6,391 bases of DNA, taken from NCBI GenBank assembly GCA_023389135.1, contig JAEWEX010000202.1, forward strand, positions 1-6,391, given 5' to 3'. A program made the position numbers and the translations under genes. Source of the DNA: Pseudomonadota bacterium (GTDB lineage Bacteria; Pseudomonadota; Alphaproteobacteria; Rhizobiales; Methylopilaceae). The notes under the pieces were generated by a model. That model was not told the DNA's origin and ran no database searches. It was given only the letters and a program-made list of their open reading frames with translations. This document shows, one piece after another, positions 1 through 5,294 of this stretch (position 1 is its first letter; each line of letters begins with the position of its first letter).

Positions 1-2
1 GG

Positions 3-116
3 CTGGCGGTCCTCGTCGGCAGCGCGCTCGCGGTCGCGGCCTACATCCTCCTTGCGGTGCGCGGCGTTGCCGCCGCCCGCCGCGGCGAGCCCTTCTCCAC
101 CGGCGCTTCTCACTGA
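3..116 (+). CDS. TRAP transporter small permease (DctQ type), C-terminal fragment
   Basis: Only the last 37 residues are in the window; the gene begins upstream. The open frame reads through a hydrophobic, alanine- and valine-rich stretch (about residues 1-20 of the fragment), then a basic, polar tail ending ARRGEPFSTGASH before TGA at 114-116. A last membrane helix followed by a short basic tail is what the C-terminus of a TRAP small membrane subunit looks like. In TRAP systems this four-helix protein pairs with the large permease and works with a periplasmic binding protein to take up organic acids by ion symport. The identification rests mostly on position: the stop is 13 bases before the start of a clear DctM-type permease, the usual DctQ-DctM order. 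The sequence alone is too short to prove the family. Confidence 0.72.
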   Translation: MAVLVGSALAVAAYILLAVRGVAAARRGEPFSTGASH

Positions 117-129
117 TCGGGCCAGGCTG

Positions 130-1467
130 ATGTTCGACGCCACCCAGATGACGATCGTCGTCGTCGTGCTGCTCGGCCTCGTGCTGTTCGGCGCCCACAT
201 CGCCGTGGCGCTCGGCATCACCGCCGCCCTCGGCGTCTACATGATGCTGGGCGACATCCAGGTCGTCAAAAGCTTCATCTCCAACACCGCCTACGAGGCG
301 ATCCGCGACTACATCTTCGCGGTCATCCCGCTGTTCATGCTGATGGGCGAGTTCCTCGCCCGCTGCGGGGCGGCGCGCGACCTGTTCTCGCTGGTGAACC
401 GCATGCTGCGCTGGCTGCCGGGCCGTCTCGGCGTCGCCACCGTCCTCGCCAACGCGCTGTTCGCCTTCGTCACCGGGGTGTCGATCGCCGCGGCGGCCGC
501 GTTCTCGCGCATCGCCTATCCGGAGATGAAGCGCTTCGGATACCAGCGCAAGTTCGCGCTGGCCACCATCGCGTCGAGCGCGTGCCTCGGCATGCTGATC
601 CCGCCGTCGGTGCTGATGATCGTGTGGGGCGTCCTCACCGAGCAGTCCATCGGCAGCCTGTTCCTCGCCGGCGTCGTGCCGGGCATGGTCGTGGTGCTGG
701 CCTTCAGCGCCTACATCATCGGAACGGCGATCCTGCGCCCCGCCGTGGTCGGCGAGGACGCCGCGGGCGTCCAGGCCATCGCCGACGCCGGCGGCGACGA
801 CGACGCCACCATCCTGGCGGCGCTGTTCAGCACGGCGCTGGTGATCGCGCTCATCTTCGGCGTGCTGGGCGGCATCTGGATGGGGTTCTTCACCCCCACA
901 GAGGGCGCGGGCGTCGGCGCCGCCGCGGCGCTGGTCATCGCGATCATCAAGGGGCTGCGGCTGAAGGAGATTTACGAGGTGGTGCTGACCGTCGGCCGCA
1001 CCTCGGCGCCGTTGCTGCTGCTGCTCGTCATGGCCCAGATCTACTCGCGCGTGCTGTCCATGACCGGCGTCACCGGCGCGGTGCAGCAGTTCTTCCTCGA
1101 CACCGGCCTGCCGGCGCTGGCGATCCTCGCCCTGATGATCCTGATCTGGTTCATCCTCGGCTGCATCATCGATTCCATCTCGATCATCCTGCTCACCGTG
1201 CCGGTGTTCGCCCCCATCGCCATGGCGCTGGGCTACGATCCGCTGGCCTTCGCCATCATCGGCATCATCGCCATCGAGGCCGGGCTGCTGACGCCGCCAT
1301 TCGGGATCCTGGTGTTCACGGTGAAGGCGGCCCTGCCGCAGGAACGGGTGCCCGTGGGCGAAATCTTCCGCGGCGCGATCCCGTTCTGGATCTGCCTGCT
1401 GCTGACGGTCGTGCTGATCATCTTCGTCCCGCAGACCGCGACCTGGCTTCCCTATCTCGGACGATAA
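130..1467 (+). CDS. TRAP transporter large permease (DctM type)
   Basis: This is a 445-residue polytopic inner-membrane protein, normal length for DctM, the subunit that carries substrate and coupling ions in TRAP uptake systems. Family landmarks are in order: the GVSIAAAAAFSRIAYPEM segment (residues 117-133) at the place of the usual S/A-rich substrate-site hairpin, then YQRKFA, then MLIPPS (155-160), EQSIGSLFLAG (171-181), GIWMGFFTPTEGAG (248-261, matching the G-FTPTE-A signature), DSISIILLTVP (348-358) and GLLTPPFG (385-392). About a dozen hydrophobic segments are visible. ATG 130 is preferred because it follows the DctQ stop by 13 bases and gives the family's usual hydrophobic start. The ribosome site is weak (CAGG at 123-126), so ATG 148 is an alternative. 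The frame stays open further upstream to ATG 52, but that overlaps DctQ. The loop at about 207-226 is acidic (ED, then DDD). The substrate is not predictable; these carriers take up dicarboxylates, keto acids, sugar acids and similar compounds. Confidence 0.95.
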   Translation: MFDATQMTIVVVVLLGLVLFGAHIAVALGITAALGVYMMLGDIQVVKSFISNTAYEAIRDYIFAVIPLFMLMGEFLARCGAARDLFSLVNRMLRWLPGRLGVATVLANALFAFVTGVSIAAAAAFSRIAYPEMKRFGYQRKFALATIASSACLGMLIPPSVLMIVWGVLTEQSIGSLFLAGVVPGMVVVLAFSAYIIGTAILRPAVVGEDAAGVQAIADAGGDDDATILAALFSTALVIALIFGVLGGIWMGFFTPTEGAGVGAAAALVIAIIKGLRLKEIYEVVLTVGRTSAPLLLLLVMAQIYSRVLSMTGVTGAVQQFFLDTGLPALAILALMILIWFILGCIIDSISIILLTVPVFAPIAMALGYDPLAFAIIGIIAIEAGLLTPPFGILVFTVKAALPQERVPVGEIFRGAIPFWICLLLTVVLIIFVPQTATWLPYLGR

Positions 1468-1472
1468 AGGAG
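1466..1472 (+). promoter_or_regulatory. Ribosome binding site for the DUF1330 gene
   Basis: AAAGGAG is a strong Shine-Dalgarno sequence ten bases before ATG 1483. It overlaps the TAA stop of the TRAP permease (1465-1467), so ribosomes finishing the permease uncover or sit on this site. The arrangement supports co-transcription and possibly coupled translation. Confidence 0.75.
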
Positions 1473-1482
1473 TATCCCGCCC

Positions 1483-1782
1483 ATGCCGGCTTACTGGGTT
1501 GCGCGCTCGCGCGTCATCGATCCCGTCGAGTACAAGAAATACACCGACCGCGTGCCGGGCATCATGGCGAAGTTCGGGGGAAAGGTCCTTGCCCGCGGCG
1601 GCCGCTTTGAAATCCTGGAAGGCCCCGATACCTTCCACCGCTTCGTGGTGATCGAGTTCCCCACGCTGGCGCCGGCCCGGGCCTGCCACGACTCGCCCGA
1701 ATACCAGGAGGCCTCCGCCTTCCGGAAGTCGGGCGCGGGCCAGGTGGAGCTCATCATCGTCGAGGGCGGCGACGCCACCTGA
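1483..1782 (+). CDS. DUF1330 family protein (small ferredoxin-like alpha/beta fold)
   Basis: This is a 99-residue soluble protein whose whole length matches the DUF1330 pattern. It opens YWVARSRVIDPVEYKKY (residues 4-20), continues with KFGGKVLARGGRFEILEG (30-47) and VVIEFPTLAPARACHDSPEY (55-74), and closes with a VELIIVEG strand (88-95). In the family these elements form a dimeric alpha/beta ferredoxin-like barrel related to antibiotic monooxygenase-like and EthD-like proteins. No member's chemistry can be inferred from the residues here; no cofactor motif is visible. A strong ribosome site (AAAGGAG) supports ATG 1483. The gene sits 15 bases after the TRAP permease and 40 before a DapA-superfamily lyase. 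DUF1330 genes often sit in degradation clusters, so an accessory or small-molecule-binding role is plausible but unproven. Confidence 0.9.
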   Translation: MPAYWVARSRVIDPVEYKKYTDRVPGIMAKFGGKVLARGGRFEILEGPDTFHRFVVIEFPTLAPARACHDSPEYQEASAFRKSGAGQVELIIVEGGDAT

Positions 1783-1790
1783 TCGCCGCC
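1765..1790 (+). other. GC-rich inverted repeat spanning the DUF1330 stop codon
   Basis: GGCGGCGA (1765-1772) and TCGCCGCC (1783-1790) are perfect 8-base complements separated by 10 bases that include the TGA stop. The transcript could form a stable hairpin here. No run of T follows, so it is not a standard rho-independent terminator. In DNA this rich in G and C a chance match is a real possibility. It could modestly slow ribosomes or protect an RNA end. Confidence 0.3.
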
Positions 1791-1822
1791 GGGATCAGCC
1801 GGACTTTCGAAAGCGAAACGCA

Positions 1823-2737
1823 ATGGCCAAGACCGACTTCGCGGGCGTGCTCGTCCCCGCCATCACCCCCTTCGACGACAAGCTGGAGCCCGACGCGGCG
1901 CTGTTCGCATGGACCTGCCGCTGGCTGCTGGACCAGGGGGCCAACGGCCTCGCCGTGTTCGGCACCACCAGCGAGGCGAACTCCATGTCGGTCGCCGAGC
2001 GCAAGCGCCTGCTGGAGGGCCTGGTCGAGGGCGGCGTCGACCCCTCGCTGCTGCTGCCGGGAACCGGCATGCCCTCGCTCACCGACGCGGTTGATCTCAC
2101 CCGCCATGCGGTGTCGCTGGGCTGCGGCGGCGTGCTGATGCTGCCGCCGTTCTACTACAAGCCGGCCTCCACCGAGGGCCTGTTCGCCTTCTATTCCGAG
2201 GTGATCGAGCGCGTGGGCTCGTCCGATCTGGGACTGTGGCTCTACCACATCCCGCAGATGGCCGGCGTCGGCATCCCGCACGACCTGATCGAGCGGCTGA
2301 TCGCGCGCTATCCCGACACCGTGCTCGGCATCAAGGACAGTTCCGGCGACTGGGCCAACACCGAGGCGATGCTGACCCGCTTCAAGGGCTTCCGCATCTT
2401 CCCGTCGTCCGAGGGCGTGCTGCTCAAGGCGCTGAAGCTCGGCGCCGCCGGCTGCATCACGGCGTCCGGCAACATCAACGCCGCCGGCATCCGCAAGCTC
2501 TACGACAACTGGCAGGGCCCCGACGCCGAGGCGCTGCAGGCGCCGGTGGCGGAGGTGCGCACCATCTTCTCGGCCTATCCGCTGATCCCGGCCGCCAAGG
2601 CGGTGTTGTCGCGCAGCCTGGGCAAGCCGGGGCTGGCGACGGTGCGCCCGCCGCTCACGCCGCTCGCCGCGGCCCAGGCCGACGAGCTCATGGGACGTCT
2701 CCAGGCCGCCGGCCACGCCTACGCCGAGGCCGCCTGA
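1823..2737 (+). CDS. DapA/N-acetylneuraminate lyase superfamily class I aldolase or dehydratase
   Basis: This is a 304-residue (beta/alpha)8-barrel protein of standard family length. It starts GVLVPAITPFDD (residues 8-19), the usual first strand. GTTSE (47-51) corresponds to the GTTGE substrate-carboxylate loop, with Ser in place of the second Gly. Tyr141 in LYHIPQ is the expected catalytic tyrosine, and Lys171 in GIKDSSGD (169-176) is the expected Schiff-base lysine. ITASGNINA (212-220) matches the ITATANVNP-like strand. True dihydrodipicolinate synthases normally carry an Arg shortly after the Tyr (YNVPSRT); here the segment is YHIPQMAG, so lysine biosynthesis is unlikely. A catabolic lyase or dehydratase acting on a 2-keto acid is a better reading, with the substrate unknown. 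The start has only a weak purine-rich site (GAAAGCGAAA, 1809-1818), and no better start is nearby. Its TGA overlaps the next gene. Confidence 0.9.
   Translation: MAKTDFAGVLVPAITPFDDKLEPDAALFAWTCRWLLDQGANGLAVFGTTSEANSMSVAERKRLLEGLVEGGVDPSLLLPGTGMPSLTDAVDLTRHAVSLGCGGVLMLPPFYYKPASTEGLFAFYSEVIERVGSSDLGLWLYHIPQMAGVGIPHDLIERLIARYPDTVLGIKDSSGDWANTEAMLTRFKGFRIFPSSEGVLLKALKLGAAGCITASGNINAAGIRKLYDNWQGPDAEALQAPVAEVRTIFSAYPLIPAAKAVLSRSLGKPGLATVRPPLTPLAAAQADELMGRLQAAGHAYAEAA
2726..2736 (+). promoter_or_regulatory. Putative ribosome site and CTG start of the deacetylase-fold gene
   Basis: GAGG at 2726-2729 lies four bases before CTG 2734-2736, and the CTG overlaps the TGA stop (2735-2737) of the lyase gene. 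This mimics the common ATGA stop/start overlap with C in place of A. Reinitiation by the terminating ribosome could compensate for the poor start codon and the short spacing. Confidence 0.5.
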
Positions 2738-3615
2738 GCGACCGCATTCCCTACCAGGCCATCGTCGACCGCCCGCGGCTCGTCCTGCCGGACGGCGCGC
2801 GGCTCGCCGTGTGGGTGATCCTGAACGTCGAGGAATGGCGCATCGAGCGCAACATGCCGCGCACCGTGCTGCCGCCGCCCATGGGCCAGCCGCTGATGCC
2901 GGACGTGCCCAACTGGGCCTGGCACGAATACGGCATGCGGGTGGGGTTCTGGCGCCAGTTCGACGCGCTGACGAAGCGCGGCATTCCCGTCACGCTCGCC
3001 GCCAACGGCAATGTCTGCGCCGCCTATCCGCGCGTCGCCGCCGCCGCCCGCGAGGCGGGCTTCGAGTTCATGGGCCACGGCCTCAGCCAGATGCCCATGC
3101 ACCGGGTGGACGACCAGCGCGACGCCATACGCCGCACGGTGGACGCCATCGCCGGCTTCACCGGCACGGCCCCGCGCTCCTGGGAGAGCCCGGGCCTGAC
3201 CGAGACCGACGACACGCTCGACGCCCTGCGCGAGGCCGGGATCGAATATGTCGCCGACTGGGTGATCGACGACCTGCCGCAGGAGATCGCGACGCCCCAC
3301 GGCGCCATCACCACCGTGCCCTACACGGTGGAGACCAACGACATCGTGGTCCATGCCCTGCAACACCATGAATCGGCGCGCTTCCGCGACATCTGCGTCG
3401 ACCAGTTCGACCGCCTGTGGCAGGAGGGCGCTGACAATGCGCGCGTCATGGCGATCTCGATCCACCCCTACATCACCGGCGTTCCCCACCGCATCCGCTA
3501 TCTGGAGGAACTGCTGGACCACGTCCGCGGCCGCGACGGCGTCGCCCTCATGACCGCGAGCCAGATCGGCGACTGGTACGGCGCCGAGATGGCCCGCATC
3601 CGCGCCGCCGGCTGA
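2734..3615 (+). CDS. PuuE-like polysaccharide deacetylase-fold hydrolase (probable CTG start)
   Basis: Read from CTG 2734 this is a 293-residue protein beginning (M)SDRIPYQAIVDRP. It continues with WVILNVEEW (residues 27-35), then NWAWHEYGMRVGFWR (60-74), GHGLSQMPMH (114-123), SWESPGLTET (149-158), the ADWVIDD turn (174-180), VPYTVETND (195-203) and ISIHPYITGVPHRIRY (241-256). This is the layout of NodB-fold proteins resembling PuuE allantoinase, not chitin or peptidoglycan deacetylases: the TFDD metal motif is replaced by NVEEW, and the HxxxH by His115 and His123. Relatives hydrolyse amide or cyclic amide bonds of small molecules, in the cytoplasm; no signal peptide is seen here. No in-frame ATG, GTG or TTG occurs near the start, and ATG 2236 would overlap the lyase gene by 500 bases. 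GTG 2809 or ATG 2854 would cut into conserved core. The substrate is unknown. Confidence 0.88.
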   Translation: MSDRIPYQAIVDRPRLVLPDGARLAVWVILNVEEWRIERNMPRTVLPPPMGQPLMPDVPNWAWHEYGMRVGFWRQFDALTKRGIPVTLAANGNVCAAYPRVAAAAREAGFEFMGHGLSQMPMHRVDDQRDAIRRTVDAIAGFTGTAPRSWESPGLTETDDTLDALREAGIEYVADWVIDDLPQEIATPHGAITTVPYTVETNDIVVHALQHHESARFRDICVDQFDRLWQEGADNARVMAISIHPYITGVPHRIRYLEELLDHVRGRDGVALMTASQIGDWYGAEMARIRAAG

Positions 3616-3621
3616 ACCGAC

Positions 3622-3631
3622 GAGAAAGGGA
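3622..3631 (+). promoter_or_regulatory. Ribosome binding site for the GST-like gene
   Basis: GAGAAAGGGA is a purine-rich site lying nine bases before ATG 3641. It falls within the 25-base gap after the deacetylase-fold gene and fixes the start of the GST-like protein. Confidence 0.6.
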
Positions 3632-3640
3632 CTGCCCGCC

Positions 3641-4291
3641 ATGACCGGAATGCGGCTTTGGGGACGCGCCACCTCCTTCAACGTCCAGAAGGTGACCTGG
3701 GCCATCGCGGAACTGGGCCTCGACGTCGAGCGCATCGACGCCGGCGGCGCCTTCGGCGGGCTCGACACCGACGACTACGGCGCCAAGAACCCCAACCGCC
3801 GCGTGCCCACGCTGGAGGATGGCGAGCTGGTGCTGTGGGAAAGCAACGTCATCGTCCGCTACCTGGCCGACACGCGCGGCCGGGGCACGCTGTCGCCCGC
3901 CGACCCCAAGGCGCGGGCGCGGGCCGACCAGTGGATGGACTGGATGCAGACCACGCTGGCGACGCCCTTCACCGGTCTGTTCTGGGAAACCTACCGCAAG
4001 CCGCCCTCCCAGCGCAGCGCCGAGCGCAGCGCCGCGCTGATGCGCGAGACCACGGCCGCCCTGGCGATCGTCGAGGCGGAGCTGGCCAGGACCGGCTGGC
4101 TCGCCGGCCCGGAGCTGACCATGGCCGACATCCCGGTCGGGGCGGCGCTGTACCGGTGGTTCACGCTGGACCTGCAGCGGCCGGACCTGCCGCGGATCCG
4201 GGACTATTACGACCGCCTCGCATCCCGGCCCGCCTACCGCGACACGGTGATGACCAGCTACGAGAGCCTGCGCGGCCGCGACCCCGCCTGA
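3641..4291 (+). CDS. Glutathione S-transferase family protein
   Basis: This is a 216-residue cytosolic protein with the two GST domains. The thioredoxin-like N-domain (about 1-82) begins MRLWGRATSFNVQKV and holds the cis-proline loop RRVPTLEDG (53-61), followed by LWESNVIVRYL (65-75), where Glu67-Ser68 is the expected contact for the glutathione gamma-glutamyl group. The helical C-domain (about 90-210) includes DQWMDWMQTTL and GPELTMADIPVGAALYRW, the N-cap box of the core helix. Ser12 or Asn14 is the likely residue beside the glutathione thiol. The protein has no cysteine at all, which excludes a beta- or omega-class Cys mechanism. Bacterial members act in detoxification, ether or halide cleavage, or isomerisation of ring-cleavage products. 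In this cluster it may process a pathway intermediate or protect against a reactive one; which is not evident. Confidence 0.93.
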   Translation: MTGMRLWGRATSFNVQKVTWAIAELGLDVERIDAGGAFGGLDTDDYGAKNPNRRVPTLEDGELVLWESNVIVRYLADTRGRGTLSPADPKARARADQWMDWMQTTLATPFTGLFWETYRKPPSQRSAERSAALMRETTAALAIVEAELARTGWLAGPELTMADIPVGAALYRWFTLDLQRPDLPRIRDYYDRLASRPAYRDTVMTSYESLRGRDPA

Positions 4292-4300
4292 CGCCCGGCG

Positions 4301-4308
4301 AAAAGGAG
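4301..4308 (+). promoter_or_regulatory. Ribosome binding site for the beta-hydroxyacid dehydrogenase gene
   Basis: AAAAGGAG is a near-ideal Shine-Dalgarno sequence seven bases before ATG 4316. It sits in the 24-base gap after the GST-like gene and confirms that start. Confidence 0.75.
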
Positions 4309-4315
4309 CCGTCAC

Positions 4316-5209
4316 ATGAAGATCGGCATCTGCGGCACCGGCCGCATGGGCGCCGCCATGGCGCAAAGGCTGCTCTCGCTCGGCCACGAGGTCACGGTGT
4401 GGAACCGGACCGCCGGTAGGACCGGGCCCCTCGCCGAGGCCGGCGCCCGCGTCGCCGCCACCCCGGCGGCGATGGCGGCGGCCTGCGACGTGATCGTCAC
4501 CATGCTGTCGGATGCAGCGGCCGCCGAGGCGGTCCATGGCGGGCCGGACGGGCTGCGCGCCGCCGATCTGTCGGGGCGGCTGCTGGTGGAAATGTCCACC
4601 CTCATGCCCGACGACCAGCGCCGCCTCGGCGCAGCGGCGATCGCATGCGGCGCGGGTTATGTGGACTGCCCGGTGGGCGGCACGGTCGGGCCCGCGCGCG
4701 AGGGCAAGCTGATCGGCCTCATGGGCGGCAGCGACGCCGACGCGGCGCGTGCGCGTCCGGTCCTTGAGATGCTGTGCCGCCGCGTCGAGCATGTCGGCCC
4801 CGTGGGCGCGGGCGCCGCCATGAAGCTCGCCGTCAACCTGCCGCTGGTGGTCTACTGGCAGGCGCTGGGCGAGGCGCTGGCGCTGGTGAAGCCGCTCGGC
4901 CTCGCGCCGGAGCGCTTCGTGGACATCATGGCCGACACCTCCGGCGCCGCAGCTGCCATGAAGGCCCGCTCCGCCGCGGTGGCGAAGCTGCTCGCCGGCG
5001 GTGATGCCGGCGCCCCCGGCTACGACATCGCGCTGGCCGCCAAGGATCTGGAGGCCATGGCGGCGCTGGGCCGTGACATGGGAGCGGCGATGCCGGTCAC
5101 CGACGCCGCCCGCGCCGCCTACGAACAGGCGCGGGCTGCCGGCGCCGGCTCCGCGGACGTGATGGCGATGCCGGGCCATGCGGCTCAAAGGCATTCCGGG
5201 CGGTCATAG
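4316..5209 (+). CDS. NAD(P)-dependent beta-hydroxyacid dehydrogenase (HIBADH/GarR family)
   Basis: This is a 297-residue protein of normal family length. It has an N-terminal Rossmann domain with IGICGTGRMGAAMAQRL (residues 3-19) and VWNRT (28-32); Arg31 after the second strand suggests NADP(H) is preferred. EMSTLMP (92-98) and YVDCPVGGTVGPAREGKL (115-132) form the hinge region. Lys170 in AAMKLAVN is the expected catalytic lysine and Asn174 its usual partner; AAKDLEAM (241-248) is the C-domain motif. The canonical DAPVSGG here reads DCPVGGT, so the serine that normally contacts substrate is glycine. Family members oxidise 3-hydroxyisobutyrate or reduce tartronate semialdehyde, succinate semialdehyde, glyoxylate and similar compounds. 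Within the cluster it probably handles a semialdehyde or hydroxyacid made by the upstream enzymes; the exact reaction is open. The gene ends in TAG. Confidence 0.93.
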   Translation: MKIGICGTGRMGAAMAQRLLSLGHEVTVWNRTAGRTGPLAEAGARVAATPAAMAAACDVIVTMLSDAAAAEAVHGGPDGLRAADLSGRLLVEMSTLMPDDQRRLGAAAIACGAGYVDCPVGGTVGPAREGKLIGLMGGSDADAARARPVLEMLCRRVEHVGPVGAGAAMKLAVNLPLVVYWQALGEALALVKPLGLAPERFVDIMADTSGAAAAMKARSAAVAKLLAGGDAGAPGYDIALAAKDLEAMAALGRDMGAAMPVTDAARAAYEQARAAGAGSADVMAMPGHAAQRHSGRS

Positions 5210-5294
5210 CTCAAGCCGAATTATACATTCGCGGAACACCGGGGAGAGGCGCTAAGACCTCCGGCAACGCCAACGGCTTCAAGGGAGAGCTCTC
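5210..5294 (+). promoter_or_regulatory. Intergenic leader with AT-rich inverted repeat; possible promoter/operator
   Basis: This 85-base gap is the longest in the window. It contains CGAAT-TATAC-ATTCG (5217-5231), an inverted repeat with 5-base arms and a 5-base spacer, in an AT-rich patch that stands out from its GC-rich surroundings. The shape and size suit a dimeric regulator such as a GntR-type repressor, though no regulator gene is visible. TATACA inside it loosely resembles a -10 element, but no convincing -35 lies 16-18 bases upstream. AGGGAG (5282-5287), seven bases before ATG 5295, is a good ribosome site. The gap may therefore hold a separate or internal promoter for the oxidoreductase gene. 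No terminator for the upstream genes is seen. Confidence 0.4.

Noticed and set aside
52..129. TRAP large permease starting at ATG 52
   Set aside because: The added 26 residues are Pro/Ala-rich, overlap the coding end of the small permease and lack a ribosome site; ATG 130 gives a normal family N-terminus.
582..1610. Alternative + strand frame within the TRAP permease
   Set aside because: Its translation is Arg/His/Gly-rich without domain features and runs over the clear DctM sequence and into the DUF1330 gene; it is a shadow of biased codon use.
2236..2733. Upstream extension of the deacetylase-fold gene to an in-frame ATG at 2236
   Set aside because: It would add 166 low-complexity Arg/Ala/Gly-rich residues that overlap the lyase gene in another frame and match nothing in the family.
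1823..2737. Naming the lyase dapA
   Set aside because: The Arg expected after the catalytic Tyr in dihydrodipicolinate synthase is absent and the context is catabolic, so a lysine-biosynthesis label is not justified.
3548..5194. Very long open frame on the minus strand opposite the GST-like and dehydrogenase genes
   Set aside because: It is rich in Arg, Gly, His and Ala with no recognisable domain and covers two clear genes. High GC at third positions removes stop codons from the antisense frame. The same applies to the minus-strand frames at 1754-2716, 2719-3768 and 5211-6374.
5239..5264. Possible hairpin (GGAG with CTCC) in the leader of the Gfo/Idh gene
   Set aside because: The paired arm is only four bases with mismatches beyond it and no following T run, so it is not supported as a terminator or riboswitch.
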